A stretch of DNA of 5,930 nt from JBDSLU01 sp039916225 (GCA_039916225.1 JBDSLU010000390.1:1-5930); one strand, 5' to 3'; shown: positions 1-5,810, counted from the first letter of the stretch. Notes: generated from the sequence alone by a model not told the origin. Translations and numbers: made by a program.

Positions 1-2
1 AG

Positions 3-167
3 GAGGTGCTCGATCTGCTGTTCACGTCGTCCCATGCGAAAACCTTCCTCACGCCGACCCGCGATCCGCCGTGTCCCCTAATCGGACCGCGGCCGCCCAA
101 TCCGTATTGCGAGGCACGCATCACCACGCCGGGCGTGGTCGACACGTCGCAAACCGCGTGCCCATGA
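3..167 (+). CDS. 3' end of an unrecognised protein gene (partial)
   Basis: An open frame enters from the left edge and ends at TGA 165-167, giving 54 residues from EVLDLLFTSS to QTACP. It uses mostly G/C third positions, as the confident genes here do, and it reads more like protein than the other two plus-strand frames. The tail is rich in proline (several PP and PxP pairs) and has three cysteines (about residues 24, 36 and 53 of the visible part), which would suit an exported protein, though that is a guess. I do not recognise the family and assign no function. The start lies outside the window. A 204-base gap with its own promoter-like signals separates it from the permease gene, so it is probably not in the same operon. 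Confidence 0.5.
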   Translation, partial: EVLDLLFTSSHAKTFLTPTRDPPCPLIGPRPPNPYCEARITTPGVVDTSQTACP

Positions 168-320
168 GGTTCCACGGCGGGGCGCGCGGAGTGTGCGATT
201 TACCAAGGGTTTCGGTGACCCTCGTCCCAGCGCCGGTTACGAATCTGTAAGGATACGCCGCAATCCCGCTAATGGACAGTCCCGGCCCAGCCGAGCATTT
301 TCTGCGGAGCTCAGGCATTT

Positions 321-338
321 CTTGCACGGTTGTGCAAG
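321..338. promoter_or_regulatory. Perfect palindrome overlapping the -35, likely operator
   Basis: CTTGCAC (321-327) and GTGCAAG (332-338) are exact reverse complements separated by GGTT. The left arm contains the proposed -35 hexamer and the right arm lies in the -35/-10 spacer, where a bound dimeric regulator would block RNA polymerase. An 18-base dyad of this form is typical of helix-turn-helix dimers (GntR, LacI, TetR and others), but the sequence does not match the GntR half-site as I know it from LldR/FadR-type operators. No regulator gene is in the window. A 7-bp RNA hairpin is the alternative reading, but it has no T-run and would lie upstream of the predicted transcription start. Confidence 0.5.
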
Positions 339-351
339 CGGTGGATATAGT
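322..351 (+). promoter_or_regulatory. Predicted promoter of the permease operon
   Basis: A -35-like TTGCAC (322-327) and a -10-like TATAGT (346-351, five of six matches to TATAAT) are separated by 18 bases. A start about seven bases past the -10 would fall near 358, leaving a leader of only about 14 bases before ATG 372. No Shine-Dalgarno sequence is visible in that leader, so the mRNA would be nearly leaderless. The -35 match is only TTG plus weak bases, which would fit an activated or regulated promoter. Prediction by eye only. Confidence 0.45.
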
Positions 352-371
352 CCGCGCAGTCCCGACAATCC

Positions 372-2036
372 ATGCCCTGGAGCCAAAACTACGACCCCCT
401 CGGTGCGTGGCCGCTGTCGACCGCCGTCGCCGCCCTGCCCGTCGTCACCCTGCTTCTCTTGCTCGTCGCCCTGAGGGCGCGGGTCTGGGTGGCGGCCCTG
501 GCGGGCATGTCGATGGCCATCGTCCTCGCGCTGGGCATCTTCCACATGCCGGCAACGCTGGTGGGCGGAGCCGTGCTGGCCGGCTGGGTGTTCGGCCTGC
601 TCCGCGTCGCCTGGATCATCGTCGCGTCGATTTTTCTCTACCACGTCGCCGTCGAGACGGGGCAGTTCACGGTGATGAAGCGGTCGATCGCGCGGCTGTC
701 GTCCGACCGGCGCATCCAGGCGGTGCTCATCGCCTTCTGCTTCGGCGCCTTTCTCGAAGGCACCGGCGGCGGCGGCGCGCCGGTGGCCATCGCCGGCGCC
801 TTCCTGATCGGCCTCGGTTTCAAGCCGTTCGAGGCCGCCGTGCTGTGCCTCATCGCCAACACCGCACCGGTCGCGTGGGGCGGCGTCGGCAACCCGATCC
901 GCACGCTGGTCGGCGTGACCGGGCTCGACGAATGGCAACTGTCGGCGATGGCCGGCCGCATCCTGCCGCCGTTCTCGCTGATCCTGCCGATCTGGCTGGT
1001 GCGGACCATGACCGGCTGGCGCGGCACCTTCCAGGTCCTGCCGGCGTTGCTGGTGGCCGGCGGATCGTTCGCCAGCATGCAGTTCTACTGGTCGAATTAT
1101 CGCGACGCCGGCCTGGTCGACATCACCTCGGCGCTGTTCTCCCTGATCGTCACGGTGCTGTTCCTCAAGGTCTGGTCGCCGAGCGTCGTCGAACGCGTGG
1201 TGGCGCCCGAGGCCGGCTCGGCCGCGGCGGCGGAGGCGGAATCACTGCTCGGCGGGCCACCCCTCACCGCCCGCCAGATCCTCAAGGGCTGGTCGCCGTT
1301 CCTCGTCGCCTCGGTCTTCATCTTCGCCACCGGCCACCCGGCGATGAACAAGTACCTGCGCTTCGGCGCCCTCGCGGTTCCGCTGCCCGTCCTGCACAAC
1401 CAGGTGCTGAAGGTCGCGCCGGTGTCGCCGGTGCCGACGCCCGAAGCGGCGGTGATGGACCTGAACGTGTTCGCGCTGCCGGGTACGGCGGTGGTGCTGG
1501 CCACGTTCCTGGTCGCGCCGTTCCTCGGGATGGGCTTCGGCCGCACCGTCGCGGTCTTCGGCAACACGGTGCGGCAGTTGGTCCCCTCGATGACCGCGAT
1601 CTCCGGCATGGTCGGCCTGGCCTACGTGACGAAGTACGCCGGCATGGACGCCGTGCTCGGGCTCAGTCTGACTCGCACCGGCTGGATTTATCCGTTCTTC
1701 GGCACGCTCCTCGGCTGGCTCGGCGTCGCGCTCACCGGCACCGACGCCGGATCGAATGCCCTGTTCGGCAACCTGCAGAAGGTCACCGCCGAGCAGCTCG
1801 GCCTGAGTCCGATCCTGATGGCCTCGGCCAACACCACCGGCGGCGTCATGGGCAAGATGATCGACGCCCAGAGCATCGTCGTCGCCAGCGTCTCGACGCA
1901 TCAGGAAGGCAACGAAGCCGCGATCTTCAAGGCGGTGTTCTGGCACAGCATCACGCTCGCCTCCCTCGTCGGTGTGCTGGTGATGCTCTACGCCTACGTC
2001 TGGCCCTGGGTCGTGCCGACCGGCCACCATCCCTGA
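372..2036 (+). CDS. lldP: L-lactate permease family (LctP/LldP) 2-hydroxyacid transporter
   Basis: Inner-membrane permease, 554 residues against 551 for E. coli LldP. The family imports L- and D-lactate and glycolate by proton symport. The start is well supported: the N-terminus MPWSQNYDP lines up with the E. coli start MNLWQQNYDP. Family blocks are easy to see: GWRG near 215-218, FCFGAFLEG (122-130), PVAIAGAFLIGLGFKP (137-152), CLIANTAPVAWG (159-170), LLGWLGVALTGTDAGSN (447-462) and NTTGGVMGKMIDAQSI (487-502). Hydrophobic segments run through most of the length, with one longer polar loop at about 270-300 rich in Ala and Glu. One oddity is residues 131-135, TGGGG, where E. coli has AAGFG, so the phenylalanine is replaced by glycine. 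First gene of the probable operon, 30 bases before the RraA-like gene. Substrate is inferred; a sugar-acid fragment or pyruvate-like acid is possible given the neighbours. Confidence 0.94.
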   Translation: MPWSQNYDPLGAWPLSTAVAALPVVTLLLLLVALRARVWVAALAGMSMAIVLALGIFHMPATLVGGAVLAGWVFGLLRVAWIIVASIFLYHVAVETGQFTVMKRSIARLSSDRRIQAVLIAFCFGAFLEGTGGGGAPVAIAGAFLIGLGFKPFEAAVLCLIANTAPVAWGGVGNPIRTLVGVTGLDEWQLSAMAGRILPPFSLILPIWLVRTMTGWRGTFQVLPALLVAGGSFASMQFYWSNYRDAGLVDITSALFSLIVTVLFLKVWSPSVVERVVAPEAGSAAAAEAESLLGGPPLTARQILKGWSPFLVASVFIFATGHPAMNKYLRFGALAVPLPVLHNQVLKVAPVSPVPTPEAAVMDLNVFALPGTAVVLATFLVAPFLGMGFGRTVAVFGNTVRQLVPSMTAISGMVGLAYVTKYAGMDAVLGLSLTRTGWIYPFFGTLLGWLGVALTGTDAGSNALFGNLQKVTAEQLGLSPILMASANTTGGVMGKMIDAQSIVVASVSTHQEGNEAAIFKAVFWHSITLASLVGVLVMLYAYVWPWVVPTGHHP

Positions 2037-2052
2037 TCGATCGTCGACTGAC

Positions 2053-2060
2053 AGAAGGAG
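2053..2060 (+). promoter_or_regulatory. Ribosome binding site fixing a GTG start
   Basis: AGAAGGAG lies six bases before GTG 2067 and is the strongest Shine-Dalgarno sequence in the window. It decides the GTG start of the RraA-like protein and places its signal peptide at the true N-terminus. Confidence 0.8.
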
Positions 2061-2066
2061 CGGGTC

Positions 2067-2864
2067 GTGCAGATCACCTTGACGCACCGGCATCTCGTGT
2101 TCGCGGCCGCGTTGGCCATCCCCGTCGGCCTCTACGCGGCCCAGGCCGTGCCGCAGACGCCGCCGCGGCCCACCGGCCTCAAGCCGGCGGCGCCGGCGCG
2201 GGCCACGCCCGCTGACCCGATGCTGGCCCGCTTCGCCAAAGTCAGCCCGGCCAACATCTCGGACGCGATGGACCAGGTCGGCGGCGGGCGTGGCTTCCTC
2301 GACCACGACGTGCGGCCGTTCGTCAGCGGCGATTTCGTCGGCCGGGCCGCGACGGCCCTCGTCCGGGCCGTGCCCGCCGATCAGTCGACGCCGGCCAACG
2401 CCGCCAAGCACTCGGTCGAGATGATCGACGCCGCCAAGCCGGGTGACGTCGGCGTGATCGTCATGGAGGGATCGCTCGACGTCGCGGCGATGGGCGGCCT
2501 GATGGGCACCGCCGCCAAGGTCCGCGGCATGGCCGGCATGGTGCTGGACGGCGCGCTGCGCGACGTGCGCGAGGTCCGCGCCTTGGGCCTGCCCGTCTAC
2601 GCGCGCTCGATCTCGCCGGCCAACGCGGTGTCGCGTTTCGCCAGCGTCGCCAACCAGATTCCGGTCAAGTGCGCCGGCGTCACCATCAACCCCGGCGACA
2701 TCATCGTGGCCAGCGAGGAAGGCGTGGTCGCCATCCCCAAGGACAAGGCCGACGCCGTGCTGAAGCGGGCCGAAGAGATCGCGCTGCGTGAGCAGCGGAT
2801 GCTGCCGCTGATCCGCAAGCACAAGTCGGTCGGCGAAGCGGTCAAGGCCTACAACTGGATTTAG
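2067..2864 (+). CDS. Exported RraA-family protein, 4-hydroxy-2-oxoacid aldolase-like
   Basis: A 265-residue RraA-fold protein. Close relatives of this length are class II (metal-dependent) 4-hydroxy-4-methyl-2-oxoglutarate/4-carboxy-4-hydroxy-2-oxoadipate aldolases, which cut 4-hydroxy-2-oxo acids to pyruvate plus a second oxo acid. Short relatives such as E. coli RraA bind RNase E instead. The signature G-x20-R-D-x2-E is intact: G144, R165, D166, E169, with D166 the expected metal ligand and R165 the substrate-binding arginine. Residues 1-27 look like a Sec signal peptide: basic start with H7 R8 H9, hydrophobic core 10-24, and AQA (25-27) before a proline-rich linker (28-50). The conserved domain runs from about 52 to 225, followed by a helical C-terminal tail. 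Export is unusual for this family and argues against an RNase E role. Probably cotranscribed with the permease (30-base gap). The exact substrate is unknown. Confidence 0.87.
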   Translation: MQITLTHRHLVFAAALAIPVGLYAAQAVPQTPPRPTGLKPAAPARATPADPMLARFAKVSPANISDAMDQVGGGRGFLDHDVRPFVSGDFVGRAATALVRAVPADQSTPANAAKHSVEMIDAAKPGDVGVIVMEGSLDVAAMGGLMGTAAKVRGMAGMVLDGALRDVREVRALGLPVYARSISPANAVSRFASVANQIPVKCAGVTINPGDIIVASEEGVVAIPKDKADAVLKRAEEIALREQRMLPLIRKHKSVGEAVKAYNWI

Positions 2865-2886
2865 CACGGTGACCGGCGCCGCGGGG

Positions 2887-2937
2887 ATCAACTCCCAACT
2901 TCCAACTTCCAACGAACGCCCAACTTCCAACTTCCAA
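2887..2937 (+). repeat. Heptad array 1 (CAACTTC/CAACTCC), inside the operon
   Basis: Starts with ATCAACTCCCAACT (2887-2900) and continues as seven-base units: CAACTCC, then CAACTTC twice (ending near 2912). A short break (CAACGAACGCC) follows, then CAACTTC twice and a final CAA. It sits 22 bases after the RraA-like stop, in the 85-base gap before the LsrG-like gene. The mRNA-sense strand is rich in C, A and T with almost no G in the units, so the RNA would be unstructured. Role unknown; see findings. Confidence 0.9.
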
Positions 2938-2949
2938 GGCTGCCGCGAG

Positions 2950-3249
2950 ATGCTGATCGTTCACGTCCATGTGAAGGTCGTCCCGGACGGGATCGACGCG
3001 TTCCGTGTCGCCAGCTTGGCCAACGCCCGGGCCAGCGTCCAGGAGCCGGGCGTCGCCCGCTTCGACGTGATCCAGCAGGATGACGATCCGACGCGCTTCG
3101 AGCTGATCGAGATTTACCGGACGCCCGACGCGGCCGCCGCACACAAGGCGACAGCGCACTACGCCGCATGGCGCGATGCGGTCGCGCCGCTGATGGCCGA
3201 GCCGCGCTCCAGCACGAAATACCGCGCCGTCTTCCCCGAGCAGCTGTGA
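2950..3249 (+). CDS. LsrG-like ABM-fold protein (putative isomerase/monooxygenase family)
   Basis: A 99-residue single-domain protein of the antibiotic biosynthesis monooxygenase (dimeric alpha/beta barrel) superfamily. It most resembles LsrG, the isomerase acting on phosphorylated AI-2 breakdown product: SVQEPGVARFDVIQ (29-42) matches LsrG SVQEEGNLRFDVLQ, and HKATAHYAAW (65-74) matches HKTTPHYKTC. E54 and Y56 in the ELIEIY strand also agree with LsrG IYEAY. ATG 2950 is chosen because the family N-terminus starts at MLIVHV; an in-frame GTG at 2869 would add 27 residues coded mostly by the heptad array, which looks spurious. No clear Shine-Dalgarno sequence precedes ATG 2950. Its stop overlaps the dehydrogenase start. 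No lsr kinase, transporter or aldolase is nearby, so AI-2 processing is unlikely; isomerisation of a hydroxy-oxo acid or sugar intermediate is possible. Likely cytoplasmic, as no signal peptide is seen. Confidence 0.84.
   Translation: MLIVHVHVKVVPDGIDAFRVASLANARASVQEPGVARFDVIQQDDDPTRFELIEIYRTPDAAAAHKATAHYAAWRDAVAPLMAEPRSSTKYRAVFPEQL
3246..3249 (+). promoter_or_regulatory. GTGA stop/start overlap (translational coupling)
   Basis: The start GTG of the dehydrogenase shares bases with the TGA stop of the LsrG-like gene. No good Shine-Dalgarno sequence precedes it (only GAG in CCCGAGCAGCT), so reinitiation by ribosomes finishing the upstream gene is the likely mode of translation. Confidence 0.7.
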
Positions 3250-4304
3250 CGCCGGCGGGCCCGTTCGAGCTTGCGACGGCGTCGCGCATCGTCTTCGGCG
3301 CCGGACGGATCCGCGAGCTGCCGGGCATCATCGCCGGCCGCCGGACGCTGCTCGTCACCGGCCGCCGTGGATCGCCGATCGCGATCGAGGCGGCGCACCA
3401 CGTCCGCGTCGACGGCGAGCCGACGATCGACGACGCGCGGCGCGCCGCGGCGTTCGCCGACGTCGAGATCGTTGTGGCGATTGGCGGCGGATCCGCGCTG
3501 GACCTCGGCAAGGCGGCGGCCGCCCTGATCGCCAACGGCGGCGATGCGCTGCGCTATCTCGAGATCGTCGGCGAGGGCCAGCCGCTGGCACGGCCGTCGC
3601 TGCCGTTCATCGCCGTGCCGACCACCGCTGGCACCGGTTCCGAGGTCACCCGCAACGCGGTGCTCGGCTCGCCCGAGCATGGCGTCAAGGCCAGCCTGCG
3701 CAGCCCGCACATGCTGCCGGCGGTGGCGCTGGTCGATCCGGATCTGACCTGGGATCTGCCGCCGGCGCTGACGGCCTCCACCGGCCTCGATGCCCTGACG
3801 CAGCTGATCGAGCCGTTCGTCAGCGCCCGCGCCAACGCCTTCGTCGACGCCATCTGCCGCGACGCGATTCCGCGCGTCATCGCCGCCCTGCCGCGCGCCT
3901 ACGCCGGGGCCCGCGCCGCCCGCGCCGATATGAGCTATGCCGGCCTGTGTAGCGGGCTCGCGCTGGCCAACGCCGGCCTCGGCGCGGTGCACGGCTTGGC
4001 CGGACCGATCGGCGGCCGCTTCCCTGCTCCGCACGGCGCCGTCTGCGCGGTGCTGCTGCCCCACGTCGCGGCGATGAACGCGGCCCGTACCGCCGATCCG
4101 AAGTTCGCCGAACTGGCGGCGATGACCGGCGACCTCGCCGGCTTCGTCGCCCAGTTCGATCTGCCGCCGCTGTCCGCCTACGGCCTGACGTTCGCGGACG
4201 TGCCGGCCGTCGTCGCGCAGGCCAGGCAGGCCAGTTCGATGAAAGCGAATCCGGTCGCTCTCTCGGACGCCGACCTCGCCGAGGTGCTCACTCGGGCGCT
4301 GTGA
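3246..4304 (+). CDS. Iron-containing alcohol dehydrogenase family protein
   Basis: A 352-residue group III (Fe-type) alcohol dehydrogenase-like protein, probably cytoplasmic, interconverting an aldehyde or ketone and an alcohol with NAD(P). Visible motifs are the dinucleotide-binding GGGSALDLGK (80-89), PTTAGTGSEVT (125-135), VDPDLT (163-168), TGLDALTQLIEP (179-190) and NAGLGAVHG (242-250) followed by APHG (261-264). Expected metal ligands by comparison with FucO are D182, residue 186, H249 and H263. The 14-residue spacing of the last two matches, but residue 186 is Gln where FucO has His. GTG 3246 is preferred over ATG 3168: it forms a GTGA overlap with the upstream stop, and the protein then starts right before the FELATASRIVFG strand. 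The extra 26 residues from 3168 would be an Arg-rich translation in another frame of the upstream gene. The region between residues 45 and 65 is shorter than in typical members. Substrate unknown. Confidence 0.9.
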   Translation: MTPAGPFELATASRIVFGAGRIRELPGIIAGRRTLLVTGRRGSPIAIEAAHHVRVDGEPTIDDARRAAAFADVEIVVAIGGGSALDLGKAAAALIANGGDALRYLEIVGEGQPLARPSLPFIAVPTTAGTGSEVTRNAVLGSPEHGVKASLRSPHMLPAVALVDPDLTWDLPPALTASTGLDALTQLIEPFVSARANAFVDAICRDAIPRVIAALPRAYAGARAARADMSYAGLCSGLALANAGLGAVHGLAGPIGGRFPAPHGAVCAVLLPHVAAMNAARTADPKFAELAAMTGDLAGFVAQFDLPPLSAYGLTFADVPAVVAQARQASSMKANPVALSDADLAEVLTRAL

Positions 4305-4309
4305 GCAGA

Positions 4310-4342
4310 ATCAACTCCCAACTCACAACTCCCAACTTCCAA
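4310..4342 (+). repeat. Heptad array 2, after the dehydrogenase stop
   Basis: Begins with the same ATCAACTCCCAACT block (4310-4323) as array 1, only five bases after the TGA. The units read CAACTCC, CAACTCA, CAACTCC, CAACTTC and CAA. The C-rich strand is the sense strand of the gene just ended. Confidence 0.9.
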
Positions 4343-4371
4343 TGACCGCTGCTCAGGCGAACCCAGCCAGG

Positions 4372-4404
4372 TTGGGAGTTGGAAGGTGGCAGTTGGGAGT
4401 TGAT
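4372..4404 (-). repeat. Heptad array 3, after the enolase-family stop, opposite orientation
   Basis: Read on the minus strand it begins with ATCAACTCCCAACT (complement of 4391-4404), twelve bases after the stop of the minus-strand gene. It continues as CAACTCC, CAACTGC, CACCTTC, CAACTCC and CAA. It lies inverted relative to array 2, so the two can pair: 4311-4323 with 4391-4403 (13 bp) and 4326-4335 with 4372-4381 (10 bp), around a 36-base loop. No T-run follows either arm, so it is not a classical intrinsic terminator. Confidence 0.88.
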
Positions 4405-4416
4405 CGTCCGCCCTCC

Positions 4417-5802
4417 TCAACTCCACAGGCGGTCATTGCTTCTGAAGTTGTCCCACTCCGGCGTCGGCGCGAAGTAGCTCGTGTTCGGCGCCAGGTGCGC
4501 CTTGACGACGTCCTCGTTCAGCTCGACACCGAGGCCCGGCAGGTCGGGCACGATCGCGAAGCCCTTCTCGATGATCGGCTTCGGCGTGGTCACCATCTGC
4601 TCCCACCAGGGCACGTCGATCGAATGGTGCTCGAGGGCGATGAAGTTCTCGGTCGCCGCCGCGCAGTGGACGTTGGCCATGAACGAAATCGGCGTGCCGG
4701 CGAAGTGCATCGCCATCGGCACGCCGCGCTCCATCGCGTAGTCGCCGATCTTCTTGGTTTCCATCAGGCCGCCCGAGCTCGCCAGATCGGGATGGATCAT
4801 GTCGACCGCTTCCATGTCGATCAGCTTGATGAACTCTTCCTTCAGGAAGATGTCCTCGCCGGTCAGGATGGGCGTCGTCGTGCTGTCCTTGATCTGCTTC
4901 ATCAGGTGCCCGAGCTGCCACGGCACCATGTCCTCCATCCACGCCAGGTTGTGCTTCTCCATCGCCCGTGCCAGCTTGATACAGCTGTTGACGCCGATGT
5001 GGCCGTAGTGATCGGACGAGAGCGGGATCTCCGGACCGATCACTGAACGCAGCCCGCCGACGTATTCGTCGAGCCAGGCGATGCCCTTGTCGGTAATCTC
5101 GATGCCGGTGAACGGATGCATCGTCGACTGGCTCTGGCGGTAGGTATAGCCGACCGGCATGCTCAGCGTGCCTGGCTGGTTCTGCAGCAGGTTGATGCCG
5201 AAGTCCTGCTTCAGATACGTGATCCCGATATCCATGCGGGCCTTGAGCTTCGCGCCCTGATCCTTGGCGTTGGGGGCCTCGGTGGTGTCGGCGTAGAGCC
5301 GCACGCGATCGCGGAACTTGCCGCCCAGCATCTGCCAGCACGGCACGCCCCACGCCTTGCCGGCCAGGTCCATCAGCGCCATCTCGATCCCGCAGACGCC
5401 GCCGGCCTGCCGGGCGTGGCCGCCGAACTGCTTGATCTTGCGAAAGATCCTGTCGACGTTGCAGGGGTTCTCGCCGACCACGCGGGCCTTCAGCGAGAGT
5501 GCGTAGCGCTCGTTGGCCCCGTCGCGCACCTCGCCGTAACCGACCAGCCCCTGGTTGGTCTCGAGCCGGATCAGCGGGCAAATCATGGGCGCGCCGGTCA
5601 CGACGGCGACGCGCAGGTCGGTGATCTTCAGGTCCGACGGCTTCGACGCGGTGCGCACGTTCTGCGTGAGCGCGTCGAGATCGTCGTGCGTGACCAGGCT
5701 GTTGGCGAAGACCGCGCCGGCCGCGCCGGCGGTGACAGTGCGGAAGAAATCACGGCGCTCCCGTGCTCGATCGGGCCAGGGGCGCCTCACGACTGGCTTC
5801 AT
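4417..5802 (-). CDS. Enolase-superfamily (mandelate racemase/muconate lactonizing type) protein with Tat leader
   Basis: A 461-residue member of the MR/MLE branch of the enolase superfamily. Such enzymes abstract a proton alpha to a carboxylate and then racemise, cycloisomerise or dehydrate acids, most often sugar acids. The N-terminal capping domain is about 57-165 and the barrel runs from about 166 to 440. Expected Mg ligands are D264 (SSDHYGH), E290 (WMED) and E316 (LTGED). H366 (MAMHFAG) and D339 (HPDLASSGG) are 27 residues apart, as in the mandelate racemase His297-Asp270 dyad. The usual K-x-K on strand 2 reads K198-Q-D200, so the second base Lys is missing. A segment of about 35 residues (203-237) follows, probably an insertion. 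ERRDFFR (15-21) with a hydrophobic stretch 23-33 is a Tat-type leader, implying periplasmic export of the folded metalloenzyme. AAAGGA (complement of 5811-5816) lies eight bases before the ATG. Convergent with the plus-strand operon. A dehydratase is my best guess; substrate unknown. Confidence 0.9.
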   Translation of the reverse strand: MKPVVRRPWPDRARERRDFFRTVTAGAAGAVFANSLVTHDDLDALTQNVRTASKPSDLKITDLRVAVVTGAPMICPLIRLETNQGLVGYGEVRDGANERYALSLKARVVGENPCNVDRIFRKIKQFGGHARQAGGVCGIEMALMDLAGKAWGVPCWQMLGGKFRDRVRLYADTTEAPNAKDQGAKLKARMDIGITYLKQDFGINLLQNQPGTLSMPVGYTYRQSQSTMHPFTGIEITDKGIAWLDEYVGGLRSVIGPEIPLSSDHYGHIGVNSCIKLARAMEKHNLAWMEDMVPWQLGHLMKQIKDSTTTPILTGEDIFLKEEFIKLIDMEAVDMIHPDLASSGGLMETKKIGDYAMERGVPMAMHFAGTPISFMANVHCAAATENFIALEHHSIDVPWWEQMVTTPKPIIEKGFAIVPDLPGLGVELNEDVVKAHLAPNTSYFAPTPEWDNFRSNDRLWS

Positions 5803-5810
5803 GGCTGACG

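Noticed and set aside
206..222. Small hairpin AGGGT/ACCCT as a terminator for the left-edge gene
   Set aside because: The stem is only five pairs, the loop is seven bases and no T-run follows. No convincing terminator was found for that gene.
237..2930. Long open frames overlapping the permease and aldolase genes on both strands (for example 272-2215 plus, 1242-2930 minus, 237-938 minus)
   Set aside because: They are Arg-, Gly- and His-rich shadow frames produced by high GC content. They show no family motifs and overlap genes with clear homology.
2867..2950. Transposon or insertion-sequence remnant at the array sites
   Set aside because: There is no transposase fragment and no target-site duplication, and the arrays keep a regular position after stop codons.
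2950..3249. Naming the small ABM protein lsrG
   Set aside because: The motif match is good but the genomic context gives no AI-2 pathway, so a gene symbol would overstate the function.
3159..4064. Minus-strand open frame under the dehydrogenase gene, and the 5116-5808 plus-strand frame opposite the enolase-family gene
   Set aside because: Their composition is typical of antisense frames in GC-rich DNA, and the opposite strands carry full conserved motifs.
2887..4404. CRISPR array
   Set aside because: The repeats are 7-base tandem units with no unique spacers, and no cas genes are present.
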